This document shows, one piece after another, positions 1 through 10,320 of a stretch of 64,000 nt of DNA (its first letter is position 1; each line of letters starts with the position of its first letter). The position numbers and the translations under genes were made by a program. This DNA comes from Rhizobium sophoriradicis (lineage in GTDB: Bacteria; Pseudomonadota; Alphaproteobacteria; Rhizobiales; Rhizobiaceae): the NCBI RefSeq assembly GCF_003939025.1, contig NZ_RQIH01000018.1:62001-126000 (forward strand). Direction: 5' to 3'. The notes under the pieces are model-generated. The model was not told the origin of the DNA and ran no database searches. It saw nothing but the letters and a program-made list of their open reading frames with translations.

Positions 1-1
1 A

Positions 2-229
2 ATCATTTTCGTACTGTCTTTCATAATCAGCATTTGCGCGGTGGGGTTTTCGGGGCACTACGCCGCGGGTCTCCTACAAGGCCGCCTGGAAACCTCGAGC
101 GAGGTGATGCAGGTGCTCTCGGGTTTCCGTGACGTCTCCGCCTCGTCCGTCTGCATCGCCCTCACGCCGTGCTTGAATCCTCCCTACATATGCAGGCATT
201 CCCGGTTGATATCGATCCAGATTGTCTGA
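2..229 (+). pseudogene. N-terminal fragment of a membrane sensor (possible chemoreceptor)
   Basis: The frame is open from the window edge and begins with a hydrophobic segment (IIFVLSFIISICAV), followed by a soluble stretch containing SSEVMQVLSGFRDVSAS. A membrane anchor followed by a ligand-domain helix of this kind is common at the start of methyl-accepting chemotaxis proteins. The similarity stops near position 170 and no HAMP or signalling domain follows. The gene looks cut off upstream of the ISAs1 relic. The family assignment is a weak inference; positions 230-550 hold nothing I recognise. Confidence 0.3.
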
Positions 230-554
230 GAGCTACCAGTATTCGTTGATCCTGCCGTTATAGCTTTGCCTGCTCGTCTGCACAAATTTAGATATCGAGA
301 GATCAAAAACGGGCGCCTGGAGGAGAGCCGTGGCAGTACCGCATTCGTACCGGCTGGTCGTGTCAGACAGCCGAAGACTTGCGGATTCTCTACCATCATG
401 GATGGCCTCCGCTCAGAGAGGGATCGGAGGCTGTCACGTATTTTTTTCCGCTTTCGGCATGTTAAAGGATGCCAGGCGATCTTGCTGCCAATTATTTTTC
501 TGGCTGCGAGCGACCGCTTTCTGCCGGCACTCAAATTCCCCTGGTGAAGCAGGG

Positions 555-1606
555 CTATCGCATATGAGCGATGATAGAGATGAGGAACTGATCGTCCCAC
601 CCTGCGTTCTTGATCTTTCGACGAATGGAGGCCTTATCTGGATGGGCTCGGATGAGGTTGAGGGCAATCTTTCGTAACAGAGCAATGTTTGCCGGTCCGT
701 GATCCTTACGGTTTCTGGCGGCATCCTCGCGGAACTGGACGTCGAGCACCCAGTGCAGTTTGTTTTCGATCTGCCAATGAGTTCTGGTTACCTCGATCAG
801 GGCGGCAGCCGACATGATGGTGGAGAGCAGGAAGTAGCGGACATGGCTGGTCAGACGGCCATCGGCATGACGGCTTGTGGCCTCGACGGATCCGATGGCC
901 TGCAGGCCGGGGAAGTCGATGTCATTGACGGCGACGATGCAGGCACGGCGTCTTTCGCAGCGGTCATGGTCATTCTCGGCGGCGGTCTGGACGCCGAGTG
1001 GCTCGACGTCGTCCAGACGAGCAATCGTCTGTGCCAGGAGGCCGGGCTGATTGGCCTTCAACGCCAGGGCATAGTCGCCGCCGGCGGAAAGGATGGCATG
1101 AGCGGTATCGGCGCGGCAATGCAGGGCATCGGCGGTGACGATGGCACCTTCCAGCGACAAAAGCGCAAGCGCATCGAGCGCCCCTTGGACCTCGTTGCGG
1201 CCCGGCGCGGTCTGTTGGCCGATGACCAGGCCGCAACCGGCAGCCCAGACCTTGACGAGGGGCAGCGGCGGCGCCTCGTACCGCCTTGCCGTCGACCGCC
1301 ACCACGCCTTCCATGCCCTTTGCAAAGGCTTCGGTAAAGCGGCTTCGAAGGCAACCTGATTGAGGCAGCGGAAAACGGTGGAGAAGGTGCCATGGCCGGC
1401 GATGCCATAGGGCAGCGGCACGATCGTCTTGAGCCACTTCTTTTTGGAAACGCCGAATCGGCCATGTCGGCGCAGCTTTCGGCGCCGCAAACGATCGCGG
1501 CAATGGCAATGAACAGGATCGACATCAGCGGATGACGTGTGTTGCGCCCCGAGGGTCGGGCAGATCTTTTAAAACAGGTGGCAAATCGATTCATCCGAAC
1601 CTCCAA
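555..1606 (-). pseudogene. ISAs1-family transposase, frameshifted
   Basis: Three minus-strand frames together give one ISAs1 / H-repeat type transposase. The N-terminal part with SILFIAIAAIVCGAESC starts at 1606. The second part (LPYGIAGHGTFSTVFRCL) is in another frame, the catalytic start (EGVVAVDGKAVRGA) in a third, and the long C-terminal half (ALKANQPGL, HWQIENKLHWVLDVQFREDA) runs from about 1250 to 555. At least three frameshifts separate conserved blocks, so the product cannot be made as one chain. This is a dead insertion sequence between the truncated sensor and the LysR gene. I could not define its terminal repeats. Confidence 0.85.
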
Positions 1607-1708
1607 ATTATCGGAGAGTTCTTGAGTCGATTTGCCTCAGCAAAACAACTCCTTACCATCCATGTGCGATTCTCCTGCCTGGTGAAGCTGTCTCGTCTGG
1701 TCGTCACT

Positions 1709-2614
1709 TCAATCGCCCGCAACCGGCGCCTTAAGGTAGTCGAGAAACGTCCGGAGAGCGGACGGCACCTGTCGATGCGAAACGTAGTATGCATGAAAAC
1801 CCGGCCCGGTAGAGGTCCAGTCCGGCAGCACGACTTCGAGTGAACCGGCCGCAAGTTTGTCCTCGACCCGGGCCTGCAGGCAATAAAAGAGACCGCCTCC
1901 CTCCTCCGCCATGCGGATAGATAGTTCCGAATCTCCGAGCGTGAGAAGTCCCGGAACGTCGAGAGAAACCATGCGATCGCCGTCGCCAAGTTCCCATTTG
2001 CAGAGGTGATCTGTACCGGTTCGGATCCGGATGCACTCGTGCGTCAAGAGATCTTCCGGCCGCGCGGGCCGCCCTCGTTCGTTGAGATAGGCCGGAGAAC
2101 CGACTACGATCCATTCGAGTTCGGATGTCAGACGCGACGCGATCATCCCCTCGGGAACCGTTCCCCCATAACGGATGCCCGCGTCAAAACCTTCGGCGAC
2201 CATATCGATGAAGCGATCCTCGACGCTGACTTCGACCTCGACATCTGGGTAGCTCTTGCGAAAACTGTGCAGTCGAGGAGCGATCAGCAGCTCGGCGGCG
2301 TCACGCAGGGTGGTCACTCTCACTCTGCCCGTAGGCCCGCTCCTGAAACTGTCTAGGAGATCCATCGCAGCTTGAATGCCGAGGAAACGGGGCTCCAGTT
2401 CGGCAAGCAGCACTTCGCCGGCGGCGGTGAGACTGATGCTCCTGCTTGTCCGATGAAACAGACGGACGCCCAGACGGGCCTCCAAACCCCTGATCGAGTG
2501 GCTGAGGGCAGACCCGGAAACGCCGCGAAGCGCGGCGGCCTTTCGGAACCCCCCCGCACGCGCGATCGCGACGAAAGTTTCAAGGTCGGCCAGATCGGCC
2601 CGCGTTGATACCAT
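1709..2614 (-). CDS. LysR-family transcriptional regulator
   Basis: This is a 301-residue protein of normal LysR length. Residues 1-60 form the winged helix-turn-helix (LETFVAIARAGGFRKAA, then GLEARLGVRLFHRTSRSI). Residues about 90-295 form the effector-binding periplasmic-protein-like fold, with RLTSELEWIVVGSPAYL in the typical place. It probably controls the short-chain dehydrogenase genes just upstream on the same strand (2746-4482) or the divergent pair starting at 4950, because LysR proteins usually regulate neighbours and closely similar LysR proteins control oxidoreductases. The effector is unknown. The frame is intact, unlike many neighbouring genes. Confidence 0.9.
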   Translation of the reverse strand: MVSTRADLADLETFVAIARAGGFRKAAALRGVSGSALSHSIRGLEARLGVRLFHRTSRSISLTAAGEVLLAELEPRFLGIQAAMDLLDSFRSGPTGRVRVTTLRDAAELLIAPRLHSFRKSYPDVEVEVSVEDRFIDMVAEGFDAGIRYGGTVPEGMIASRLTSELEWIVVGSPAYLNERGRPARPEDLLTHECIRIRTGTDHLCKWELGDGDRMVSLDVPGLLTLGDSELSIRMAEEGGGLFYCLQARVEDKLAAGSLEVVLPDWTSTGPGFHAYYVSHRQVPSALRTFLDYLKAPVAGD

Positions 2615-2745
2615 GAGTTATGGATACTCGCACTTGTACTGAAAAAGATCGCCCTTGCCGGCGCCGACCTTGCTTCAGGCCGGCCGGCACCTTCAATCCT
2701 TATTTAACTGGCCCTGTATTTGGTATGTGATGGCCGAGGAAGCAG

Positions 2746-3693
2746 TCAAAAATTTGACCTAGTGATCCATGTTGGATCCTGCGAAGGACGGCGGAGATGG
2801 CCCGGTCGCTGAAAAACGAAAACGTCCGGGATTAGATCGTCATGCAATGAAGATCTTCGTGTCCACAGCCACGAGAGACGGCACCGGTTGGTTCCGCGAG
2901 GCGGTCTAACAGTCCCGGAGGTTCTAGTTCTGAGCTCTCGAAAACGCGGGCTACCAGTCCTGCCGGGTTGGATGGACGAAATGTCGTTGATCGTGATCTC
3001 CGGGGGCTGGTCTAGTGCATAGACCACGGCTTCAGCCATCGACGACGGCGGAATACCCTGCTTGTTGAGCTCTCCGGCGATCTTTCTGCCCGTCTCGTCA
3101 TGAACCTTGTCGGCCCAGCCGGTATCGATCACGCCAGGGCTGATCATAGACACTTGGATCCCGCTACCCACGCCCACCTCCTTCCTGAGGCTTTCGGTAA
3201 TACCGCGTATGAAGAACTTCGTGGCTCCGTAAACCCCTGCCGCCTCGCCGACATGAACGCCGGCGATAGAGCTCATATTCAGGATGCGGCCGGACCGGCG
3301 CTCCAACATCGACGGCAGCACCGCGGCGATCGCATGCAGATAGCCACGCAGATTGGTATCGATCATCTTGTTCCAATCGCCGACGGCGGCATCCTTCCAA
3401 TAGGAAAAGAGCATGAGGCCGGCATTGTTGACCAATATATCGACCGGGCCGTACGTCGTTGTGGCGAACGCGACGAGGGCCTTGGTACTCTCAAAATCCG
3501 TGGCATCAGCAACCTTGTAGCTGGCAATACCTCCCGAACCGGTGATGTCTTCGACGATCTGACTGAGGCGTTCCTCATTGCGGCCGGCAAGGACGACGCG
3601 CGCACCTTTTTCCGCCAATCCTCTGGCGGTCGCCGCTCCAATGCCCGAGGAAGCCCCTGTGACGATGGCGACCTTGTTTTTCAGATGTGACAT
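2746..3693 (-). CDS. Short-chain dehydrogenase/reductase with frameshifted C-terminus
   Basis: The start at 3693 (MSHLKNKVAIVTG) is chosen because the glycine-rich Rossmann motif GASSGIGAATA follows directly. NNAG, the catalytic Ser region (NMSSIAG) and YGATK are present, so the NAD(P)-dependent SDR active site is complete. The protein resembles YdfG-like SDRs of about 245 residues, which normally end soon after a DQP...IND segment. Here the reading frame changes at about 2980: the expected ending (HPTRQDW, stop near 2951) is found in another frame. The annotated frame instead runs on for about 65 unrelated residues to 2746. It is probably inactive or unstable. The substrate is unknown. Confidence 0.75.
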   Translation of the reverse strand: MSHLKNKVAIVTGASSGIGAATARGLAEKGARVVLAGRNEERLSQIVEDITGSGGIASYKVADATDFESTKALVAFATTTYGPVDILVNNAGLMLFSYWKDAAVGDWNKMIDTNLRGYLHAIAAVLPSMLERRSGRILNMSSIAGVHVGEAAGVYGATKFFIRGITESLRKEVGVGSGIQVSMISPGVIDTGWADKVHDETGRKIAGELNKQGIPPSSMAEAVVYALDQPPEITINDISSIQPGRTGSPRFRELRTRTSGTVRPPRGTNRCRLSWLWTRRSSLHDDLIPDVFVFQRPGHLRRPSQDPTWITRSNF

Positions 3694-3704
3694 GACGTGC
3701 TCCT

Positions 3705-4482
3705 TCACTGCGGTTGGGTCAATTCGGCTTGCCGCGCGGCTTTGACGGGCTCGGGGGTCGTCCGGTTTTCCAACACCTGGCGCTTGGTTTCCTGATCTCC
3801 GCCGACGATATGGTCGATGCCGTTCATGAGAGCCTCGAACCCCTGCTGGGCGACGAGCGTCTTGTCGTTTTTTTGTTGGCCACCGAGCTTCGTACCGCCC
3901 ATTCCAGCGTTCGCGTGGAAGTCGCTGTTGGTGGCGCCCGGAAGGAGTGCCGTCACCGTGACCCCGGTCGAGCGCAACTCCTCGCGCAGACGCGAACATA
4001 TAACCAAATGCCTTCGACGGGCCGTAAACGGTTTCGTATGGCGTGGGCAGGGTCGCCGAAACCGAGGAGGTGATGAGAATCCTGCCGCGGCCGTTCTTGA
4101 CCATATGTTGGACGACGCGTTTGGCCATATGGACGGTCCCGGTTACATTGATCGCAAGCAGGCGAAGCTCATCCTCGAGATCGTTATCGACAAAGGCGCC
4201 GCCAATACCGATACCGACGTTCAGAGCCGCGGCTTCCAAGGGGCGCCCCAGCCCGTGCGTAAAGGTCCAGAACCTCTCGACGCCATCGTACGTCGAGGCA
4301 TCCGCTTTGAACGGATATGCTTCGGCATCAAGGCTTCGTAGCGCATCGGCGGCCTCGTTCACCTTGTCGCTTGAGCCTGAAATGGCGACATCGAATCCAT
4401 TCTTGGCGAATTGTTTGGCAAGCTCGAAGCCTATTCCAGATGAGCCGCCCGTGATCATTGCGAGTGGTTTATTCCCTGTCAT
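3705..4482 (-). pseudogene. Short-chain dehydrogenase/reductase, frameshifted
   Basis: The first 160 residues from 4482 are a clear SDR: GGSSGIGFELA cofactor loop, LITSSVS catalytic Ser region, and YGPSK. Near 3989 the frame breaks. The natural continuation (REELRSTGVTVTALLPGAT) is in the next frame and ends at 3705, twelve bases before the next SDR start. Without repair, the upstream frame reads through into the downstream SDR, giving a false 578-residue fusion. Both SDRs form one transcription unit on the minus strand, with the LysR gene downstream. About 470 bases upstream (4483-4949) contain no gene I recognise and may hold divergent promoters. Confidence 0.8.
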
Positions 4483-4949
4483 GATTTCACTCCTTTGGTT
4501 TGGTCAGCACCACGATCGTCTCGAGGCGCTGGTGACCAAATGCCCGTGGAGCCGATTGGTTACATGAGCAAAATTGATCGGGGCGGTGAGTGAAAATCAT
4601 CCACCGATCTGGCAGGGACCAGGAGTGCGTTACCTTTTTGGTCCCGTCCGCGGTCGAACTGGCCAGGCATTCCCTACGTCACGAAGGCCCTTGAGTGAAC
4701 ACGGCTCATCGGTGCGTGCGATCCCGCTCACTTCAAGTAGCCGTCGCGCTACCCTATTCTTATAGTGCGATCGAACGGTCGTTCGCAGCCCGCGGATATG
4801 ATCCGACGACCCAAGCGCCCGAGTAGCGTTGATGGACTTCTCTGCGCTGGTGCCATCGGCCGGCACGCTTCTCGGAGAAAAATTCCACGGCGACGGCTTG
4901 TCCGGCACACCTTCCAGCGGTGACGGTCCAATGACGGGAAAGACAAAAA

Positions 4950-5801
4950 ATGAGCGAGAGAATGAACAGCGTCGTTGCTCCTGGCCGCGTTGCGGTCATC
5001 ACGGGAGCTGCGAAGGGCATCGGCTTGGCAATCGCGAGGGCTCTCGCGGCCCGCGGCATGAAGCTCGCGCTGCTGGATCTCGACGCCGACGCACTTGAGG
5101 ATGTTACTTCGACACTCGACACGGACATCCTGATCGTGAGCGGCGACGTATCAGATTTGTCGGCACTGACCAGGTTGCGGGACGAAACGATTTCGCGGTT
5201 TGGCGACGTGGCCGTTCTAGTAAACAACGCGGGCATAACGCAAGGAGCCGGCCCTTGGGACAATCCTGCAAAGTGGCGACGCCAGATCGATGTAAACTTC
5301 CGAGGTGTTCAGGCCGCGCAACACGTCTTCGTGCCCTACATGATCGAAGCCGGTCGCCAGTCGGCCGTTGTCAACCTCGGCTCCAAGGAAGGTATTACGA
5401 CTCCTCCAGGTAACGCCGCATATTCGGTGGCGAAGGCAGCTGTCAAAGTCCTGACCGAACAGCTGTCGCACGAGCTTCTGAAGGAGACGGGAGGTCGTGT
5501 TTCGGCTCATCTCCTCGTCCCTGGCTACACGTGGACACCCATGAACATCGCACTCAAGCCGCAGGGCATTGCGAAACCCGATGAGGCATGGACCGCAGAG
5601 CAACTGGTGGAATACTTCCTGGTCCGTCTGCTCGACGAGAATTTTTACATCATCTGTCCGGATAACGCGGTTACGTCTGCGATCGATGCCAGAAGGATCC
5701 GCTGGGCGGCCGACGACATGATCCTGAACCGGCCGGCGCTTTCACGCTGGCACCCCGACTGGATGGATAAATTCGCAGCCTGGTTGAAGGCAGGTCACTG
5801 A
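4950..5801 (+). CDS. SDR-family NAD(P)-dependent oxidoreductase
   Basis: This is an intact 283-residue classical SDR. The GAAKGIGLAIA nucleotide loop lies near residue 20, NNAG near residue 92, and a Ser-Tyr-Lys active site appears as NLGS and YSVAK. A tail of about 90 residues after the active site (DEAWTAEQLVEYFLVRLL) is longer than in minimal SDRs. It is divergent from the two broken SDRs and lies 31 bases upstream of the RibD-like reductase, so the two probably form one operon. The substrate cannot be read from the sequence. The start ATG follows GGGAAAG. Confidence 0.85.
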   Translation: MSERMNSVVAPGRVAVITGAAKGIGLAIARALAARGMKLALLDLDADALEDVTSTLDTDILIVSGDVSDLSALTRLRDETISRFGDVAVLVNNAGITQGAGPWDNPAKWRRQIDVNFRGVQAAQHVFVPYMIEAGRQSAVVNLGSKEGITTPPGNAAYSVAKAAVKVLTEQLSHELLKETGGRVSAHLLVPGYTWTPMNIALKPQGIAKPDEAWTAEQLVEYFLVRLLDENFYIICPDNAVTSAIDARRIRWAADDMILNRPALSRWHPDWMDKFAAWLKAGH

Positions 5802-5832
5802 CGGTGGAATGTTTGTAGAGGAGAGTAATCCA

Positions 5833-6534
5833 ATGCCCAGACCCTATGTAATCTGTCACATGATGTCGCCGCTGGATGGCCGATTGATCGTCAATGATTG
5901 GGCCGAGGCAACCGGCCATTCGGTCGATGAGCTCGTGAAGATCTATGACGGCCTGCATGAGAAGATCGGTGCCGACGCCTGGCTTTCGGGAAGAGCGACG
6001 GGAGAAGAGTTCGCGGACGCCGTCGACCGCCCCTATCAAGCAACCGGCACAGCCGCGCGACCGATCCATATCGCCAACCCGGACGCCGGCGAGTTCGCTG
6101 TCATCGTGGATAAGGACGGTCGGCTACGCTGGGACAAGAGCGACATTGACGGAGCTCACCTTGTGGTCCTGACAGGATCTGACGTGGATGATGCTTACCT
6201 GGCGGGCCTCACCCAGGCTGGCGTTTCCTATATCGTCTCGGAGAAAGATGGCGTCGATCTGAAAAACGCGCTTGACCTTCTTGGAACCGAGTTCGGTGTG
6301 AAGCGCTTGATGCTGGAAGGCGGGGCGCAAACCAATGGCCATTTCTTGAAGGCGGGTCTTGTTGACGAGGTCAGCCTGGTCATCTTCCCTGCGATCGGAG
6401 GCAAGTCGAATACACCGGCCATATTCGAGGGCGGCGAGGATGGGCTTGCCGGCAGGGCGAGGCTCACGTTTATCAGCGCCGAAGCCGCTGGCCTCGGCTC
6501 CGTGCATCTGAGATATCGCGTTGGACGTCCATAA
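5833..6534 (+). CDS. RibD C-terminal-domain (dihydrofolate-reductase-fold) reductase
   Basis: The protein begins MPRPYVICHMMSPLDGRL, the usual opening of RibD-C family NADPH-dependent reductases. The conserved LMLEGGAQTNG loop follows near residue 165. This family includes 5-amino-6-(5-phosphoribosylamino)uracil reductases and many stand-alone oxidoreductases of unknown substrate. No deaminase domain is present, so it is a free-standing member and not a bifunctional RibD. I chose the ATG at 5833 because a purine-rich ribosome-binding site (AGAGGAGAG) lies 7 bases before it; an earlier ATG at 5809 lacks one. It is likely co-transcribed with the SDR at 4950. Confidence 0.8.
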   Translation: MPRPYVICHMMSPLDGRLIVNDWAEATGHSVDELVKIYDGLHEKIGADAWLSGRATGEEFADAVDRPYQATGTAARPIHIANPDAGEFAVIVDKDGRLRWDKSDIDGAHLVVLTGSDVDDAYLAGLTQAGVSYIVSEKDGVDLKNALDLLGTEFGVKRLMLEGGAQTNGHFLKAGLVDEVSLVIFPAIGGKSNTPAIFEGGEDGLAGRARLTFISAEAAGLGSVHLRYRVGRP

Positions 6535-6556
6535 GAGACGTCCATAGGAGAAGATT

Positions 6557-6679
6557 GTGGAAGGGCTCCCTCCTGCCGTCGTCGAAATGATCGTCGAGGA
6601 GCAGGGCGCGATACTCCTGAGCAAGCAACCTTGTTTCGAGATCATCGCGCAGCGCAGAGAGCCGGAAGAACTGGCGTAG
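6557..6679 (+). CDS. Possible 40-residue peptide, unknown function
   Basis: A GTG codon follows AGGAG by six bases and opens a 40-codon frame with a plausible composition (EMIVEEQGAILLSKQPCFEI). It sits 22 bases after the RibD-like gene. It may be a small downstream gene or the stump of a longer one. The rest of the gap to 7165 shows only short overlapping frames and no recognisable gene. Confidence 0.25.
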   Translation: MEGLPPAVVEMIVEEQGAILLSKQPCFEIIAQRREPEELA

Positions 6680-7165
6680 TCTGCCCGTGGTGTCTCTCCG
6701 ATTAGGCGGTGTGATGAACGGTATGTGACGCCGACATTAATGCCCGCGGCGGTGACCGCGATATGAGCGTCAAGGCGTTGCTCGAGTGCAGCTCGACAAA
6801 CAAACAAGGTGAGACGCGTATTGCCGCACGTAACGATGCTCCCCACAAAAATGTCGGGCCTACTACACCTGCTGTCAGGTTTGTCAGGTGCGCGCCATGG
6901 TGCTGTTCCGCCCGACTTCCTACCGCGCTCTCGTGGAAGTCCTTGAAGCATAGGCACAAGATTCCTTCTGAGGCTCGATCCGGCCAGAGTGGCATGAGTC
7001 TTGAAACTTTCTCGTCGCGCGGCGGCAGCTGTCTTCTCCCGAGAAAGCGCGCGAGTCAAAGTCGAATTGCAGGTGAACGCATGGTGACGCAGTAGAACTT
7101 TGTGGATGCGGTTCGACCCGGGGAGAACAAAACTCCGGGCAGAGGTTTGGGAGGGTTGTTTGTCT

Positions 7166-9109
7166 GTGTCTGACAAAATTGCGATCTTCGGTATGGCGAG
7201 CGTTTTTTCGGTCACCCATGCGCTATTCGCAGTCGCTCAAGAGGCCAGGGCCGTGACTAACCCCCTGGCCTATATGCTGCAACCTATCACAAAATCCCAG
7301 GGGATGCTGAAAACCTTCGAACAAAGCCGGGAGACATTTCCGGGCGAGGTTCTGCTCGATATGAACGCTACCTATCTCGACCGACAGATCTACAATCCGG
7401 CCACGGCGCGCTACGACCACGTTAAACTGCGCGGCTATCAAGACGCCCGCCAGACCGGCTTATCCGGTGCCGACACGCCATTGGTTGGACCGACCATCGA
7501 TCTACGGCCCGGTCAGACGGTGCGGGTAACGCTTCACAACCTGTTCCCTCAGGATTCCACCTGCGGCATCGGCGGTGGCAGTGCCAATACCCCCCATTGC
7601 TTCAACGGTACCAACCTGCATTCGCACGGTCTCTGGGTAAATCCGTCTGGCAATGGCGATAATGTGCTGATCTCAATCCGTCCCGGCGTTTCGTTCCAAT
7701 ATGAATACAACATCGCCGTTGAGCATCCCGCCGGCACCTTCTGGTATCACCCACACCTACACGGATCAACCGCATTGCAGGTGTCGAGTGGCATGTCCGG
7801 GGCGTTGATCATCCGTGGCGATCGCATGCCGACACCGACCGAGACTGGCGATATAGACCGCCTATTGAAGCAGCCGGGCGGCTCCGATATCGCCGAACGG
7901 GTTTTGGTGCTACAGCAGATTCAATATGCTTGCACCGATAACAATGGCGACATCACTTATGATTGCCAGCCAGGACAGGTGGGCGGCATCGAAAGCTACG
8001 ATCAGTTCGGACCTGGCAGTTGGCCGGCTTCGGGCCGCTTCACCAGCGTCAACGGCCAGGTGCTTGGTCAGTTGGCATCAGCGGAGGCTGGCTCGGTCGA
8101 GCGGTGGCGGATGATACACGCCGGGGTTCGCGACACCATCAATTTCGAAATCCGGCGCAAGACCGGGACGACCGCGTTCCGCACGCTTGCGGCAGCGGAC
8201 ACCGACAGATGGATCGACCAGAATTGCGGCAAGGATACTATTCCGTATGGGGTGGTGGCCCAGGACGGGCTGACAATGGCGCAGGTGCAGATGCGGCAGC
8301 AAGCGATCCTGCAACCGGGCTACCGCGTTGACGCGCTGGTGGTGTTGCCAGGAGCGGGTGACTACTGCATCATCGATGGCGCCGCACCGGCAGCGGCCAG
8401 CGTCAACCAGGAGGCTCCAAGCCGACGGCTTCTCGGCATAGTCACTGCAGTAGGCGGCCATGCCGTCAATGGCGAGATCGGCACCTATCTTCAGGATTGG
8501 CTGATTTCGGCGGCTGAGCGCACGATGTCACAGAATGTCGCCGGCAAGGTTATCGATGACCTCAAGAACGAGATGTCGCTCTCAAGCTTTATTCCCCATC
8601 CGGACATCGACGCGGGCGAGGTCACCGGCGAGCAGCAACTGGTGTTTAACATCGATGTGAAACAGCCGGGTGCCACCTTCTTCGAGGTTGACGGCAAACC
8701 TTATGATCCCAACCGCATCGACCGGACGTTGCCGCTGAGCGGAGTCGACGAATGGACGCTCCGCTCGGATTTCGTCAGCCACCCATTCCATATCCATGTC
8801 AATCCGTTTCAGATCATCAAAATTGTCGATGCGGCCGGCAACGATGTCAGCGCGCTTGGCGCCGATGACGACGGCGATCCGCAATATCCAGGCTTGAAAA
8901 ATGTCTGGAAGGACACGCTGTGGATCAAGAATCCCGGCACCGATCCGTCGGCGCGCTACACGATCACCGTGCGGACGCACTACCAGCGCTATATCGGCGA
9001 GTTCGTTCTGCATTGCCACATCCTCGATCATGAGGACCAGGGCATGATGCAGAACATCAGGATCACCCTGCCGGACGGCCAGGGTGGCACCGTTTCCGGC
9101 CATCATTAG
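7166..9109 (+). CDS. Multicopper oxidase (laccase-like)
   Basis: This is a three-domain multicopper oxidase of about 647 residues. All four copper-binding segments are visible: HSHGLW (about 152), WYHPHLHG (about 193), HPFHIHVNPFQ (about 539) and HCHILDHEDQGMM (about 615), the last with a Met in the axial type-1 position. An N-terminal hydrophobic stretch (IAIFGMASVFSVTHALFAVA) looks like an export signal, so the enzyme probably acts in the periplasm on phenols or metal ions, with O2 as oxidant. The start is uncertain: GTG 7166 follows GGGAGG at good spacing, ATG 7193 is an alternative, and the frame is open back to 7100. The next gene starts 26 bases downstream. Confidence 0.9.
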   Translation: MSDKIAIFGMASVFSVTHALFAVAQEARAVTNPLAYMLQPITKSQGMLKTFEQSRETFPGEVLLDMNATYLDRQIYNPATARYDHVKLRGYQDARQTGLSGADTPLVGPTIDLRPGQTVRVTLHNLFPQDSTCGIGGGSANTPHCFNGTNLHSHGLWVNPSGNGDNVLISIRPGVSFQYEYNIAVEHPAGTFWYHPHLHGSTALQVSSGMSGALIIRGDRMPTPTETGDIDRLLKQPGGSDIAERVLVLQQIQYACTDNNGDITYDCQPGQVGGIESYDQFGPGSWPASGRFTSVNGQVLGQLASAEAGSVERWRMIHAGVRDTINFEIRRKTGTTAFRTLAAADTDRWIDQNCGKDTIPYGVVAQDGLTMAQVQMRQQAILQPGYRVDALVVLPGAGDYCIIDGAAPAAASVNQEAPSRRLLGIVTAVGGHAVNGEIGTYLQDWLISAAERTMSQNVAGKVIDDLKNEMSLSSFIPHPDIDAGEVTGEQQLVFNIDVKQPGATFFEVDGKPYDPNRIDRTLPLSGVDEWTLRSDFVSHPFHIHVNPFQIIKIVDAAGNDVSALGADDDGDPQYPGLKNVWKDTLWIKNPGTDPSARYTITVRTHYQRYIGEFVLHCHILDHEDQGMMQNIRITLPDGQGGTVSGHH

Positions 9110-9135
9110 GGCGTCGATCGCCATTGGGAGGAACT

Positions 9136-9528
9136 ATGAGCTTCACTGGCACTTGGAGTTATCGCAGCCTGATCAACAATCCCGATTTATCGGTTGATTT
9201 CAATGCACTGGAATTTGGCCAGGGAACGCTGGTGCTGACCGAGTTGGCTCGGCGCAAGGTCGGCGGAACCATTGGTGGGCCCGGGTGGTCGCTGGAATTG
9301 ACCGGTACGGTGCGTCCGGGAGACCCTGTCGAGCTGCAATTCACTGGAAAGGGCGATGTGGCCGGCGAGACCTGGATCTACAGCTATCGCGGCTACATCG
9401 TGCCGAACTGGCCGAATGGCGTCGATCAAAGGGACGCCATTGTCGGTAGCATCGTCCGCGACGTCCCGCATTCGCATGGGGTCGCCGCAGCCGGCTACGT
9501 TGCCTCCTGGTATGCCGTGCGACAGTGA
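9136..9528 (+). CDS. Uncharacterised small protein paired with a copper oxidase (paralogue A)
   Basis: This is a 130-residue protein with no signal peptide and many Trp, Gly and Thr residues (FTGTWSYRSLINNPDLS, then WPNGVDQRDAIVGSIVRDV). The ATG at 9136 follows GGGAGG at 9126-9131. It is a clear paralogue of the protein at 31758-32156, which sits beside a tyrosinase; the two share the start block, a central GG..GW segment and PNGVDQ near the end. It is coupled to the multicopper oxidase by a 26-base gap. The composition suggests a small beta-barrel. A role as oxidase partner or in copper handling is inferred from context only. Confidence 0.7.
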   Translation: MSFTGTWSYRSLINNPDLSVDFNALEFGQGTLVLTELARRKVGGTIGGPGWSLELTGTVRPGDPVELQFTGKGDVAGETWIYSYRGYIVPNWPNGVDQRDAIVGSIVRDVPHSHGVAAAGYVASWYAVRQ

Positions 9529-9599
9529 TGCTCCAGCATTTGCCGCAGCTCGAAGACATTCGGATCAACATTCACCGGCCAGGGTCTAGGTCGACGGAC

Positions 9600-10273
9600 C
9601 GATGCCTCACATTTGAACCGCGTGCTCTGGCGGTTCAGCGGGATGTGCTGCCCGAACTTGTCGAACACGATCGTCGCCAGCAACTGAGGGCCGATGAAGC
9701 CGCGCGGGCGTCGCATGGAACGGTGCGGGAGCCTGACTGATCGCCTCGCAATCGCGGCAGGTAAATTTCTCGCGCACCGTCTCGATCACCTTGAATCGGC
9801 GCGGGATATCCTCCAGCGTTTCCGTCACATCCTCGCCCAGCTTCGACAGCCGCGAGCCGCCACAGCAGGCACATGCCGTCGGCGCTTCGATGACGATGCG
9901 TGCGCGCTCGACGTCTTTGGGCCACGCCTTGCGCACTGGACGCTTGCGGGCGAAGGCGCGCACGGACTGCGTTCTGGCCGCGGCCTCTTGGACGCTCAGT
10001 TCGTCCTCGGCGGCCTACGCCACGAGCTCTTCGAGCTGCAAATTCCAACTGATCGATCAGCCGCTGCGTGCGCTCGCGGCGCGGCCCGTGCTTCTCGCGC
10101 TCCAGCTTGCCGGTCAGCAACTGCAAATGCACGTTGAGCGCCTCAATGCTCGACAGCCGCGCCTTCGCGTTGGCCGCGTCCGCCTCAGCTTGCAGCCGCG
10201 CAGCACGTTCGGCCAGCAGCGCCGGATGAGCGCTGGCAAGGTCCGATGGCAGGGTAAGCGGCGGCAATGTCAT
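9600..10273 (-). pseudogene. tnpC: IS66-family transposase TnpC, N-terminal relic
   Basis: The minus strand from 10273 gives the leucine-zipper start of IS66 TnpC (LLTGKLEREKHGPRRERTQR). The zinc-finger part (CACCGGSRLSKLGEDVTET, EKFTCRDCEAI) and FDKFGQHIPLNRQS follow in other frames. At least two frameshifts occur. The match ends near 9600 and the catalytic DDE part is absent, so the element is a 5' stump. A separate TnpC C-terminal scrap lies at 12062-12183 on the opposite strand. Confidence 0.85.
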
Positions 10274-10320
10274 AACGACATTGAATCAGATTTCTCAACA
10301 ATTTCAATGCAAAAATTGAG

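Noticed and set aside
2746..4482. Apparent 578-residue fusion of two short-chain dehydrogenases
   Set aside because: The junction consists of an out-of-frame stretch without SDR similarity; the correct end of the first protein is in another frame, so it is a frameshift artefact and not a natural fusion.
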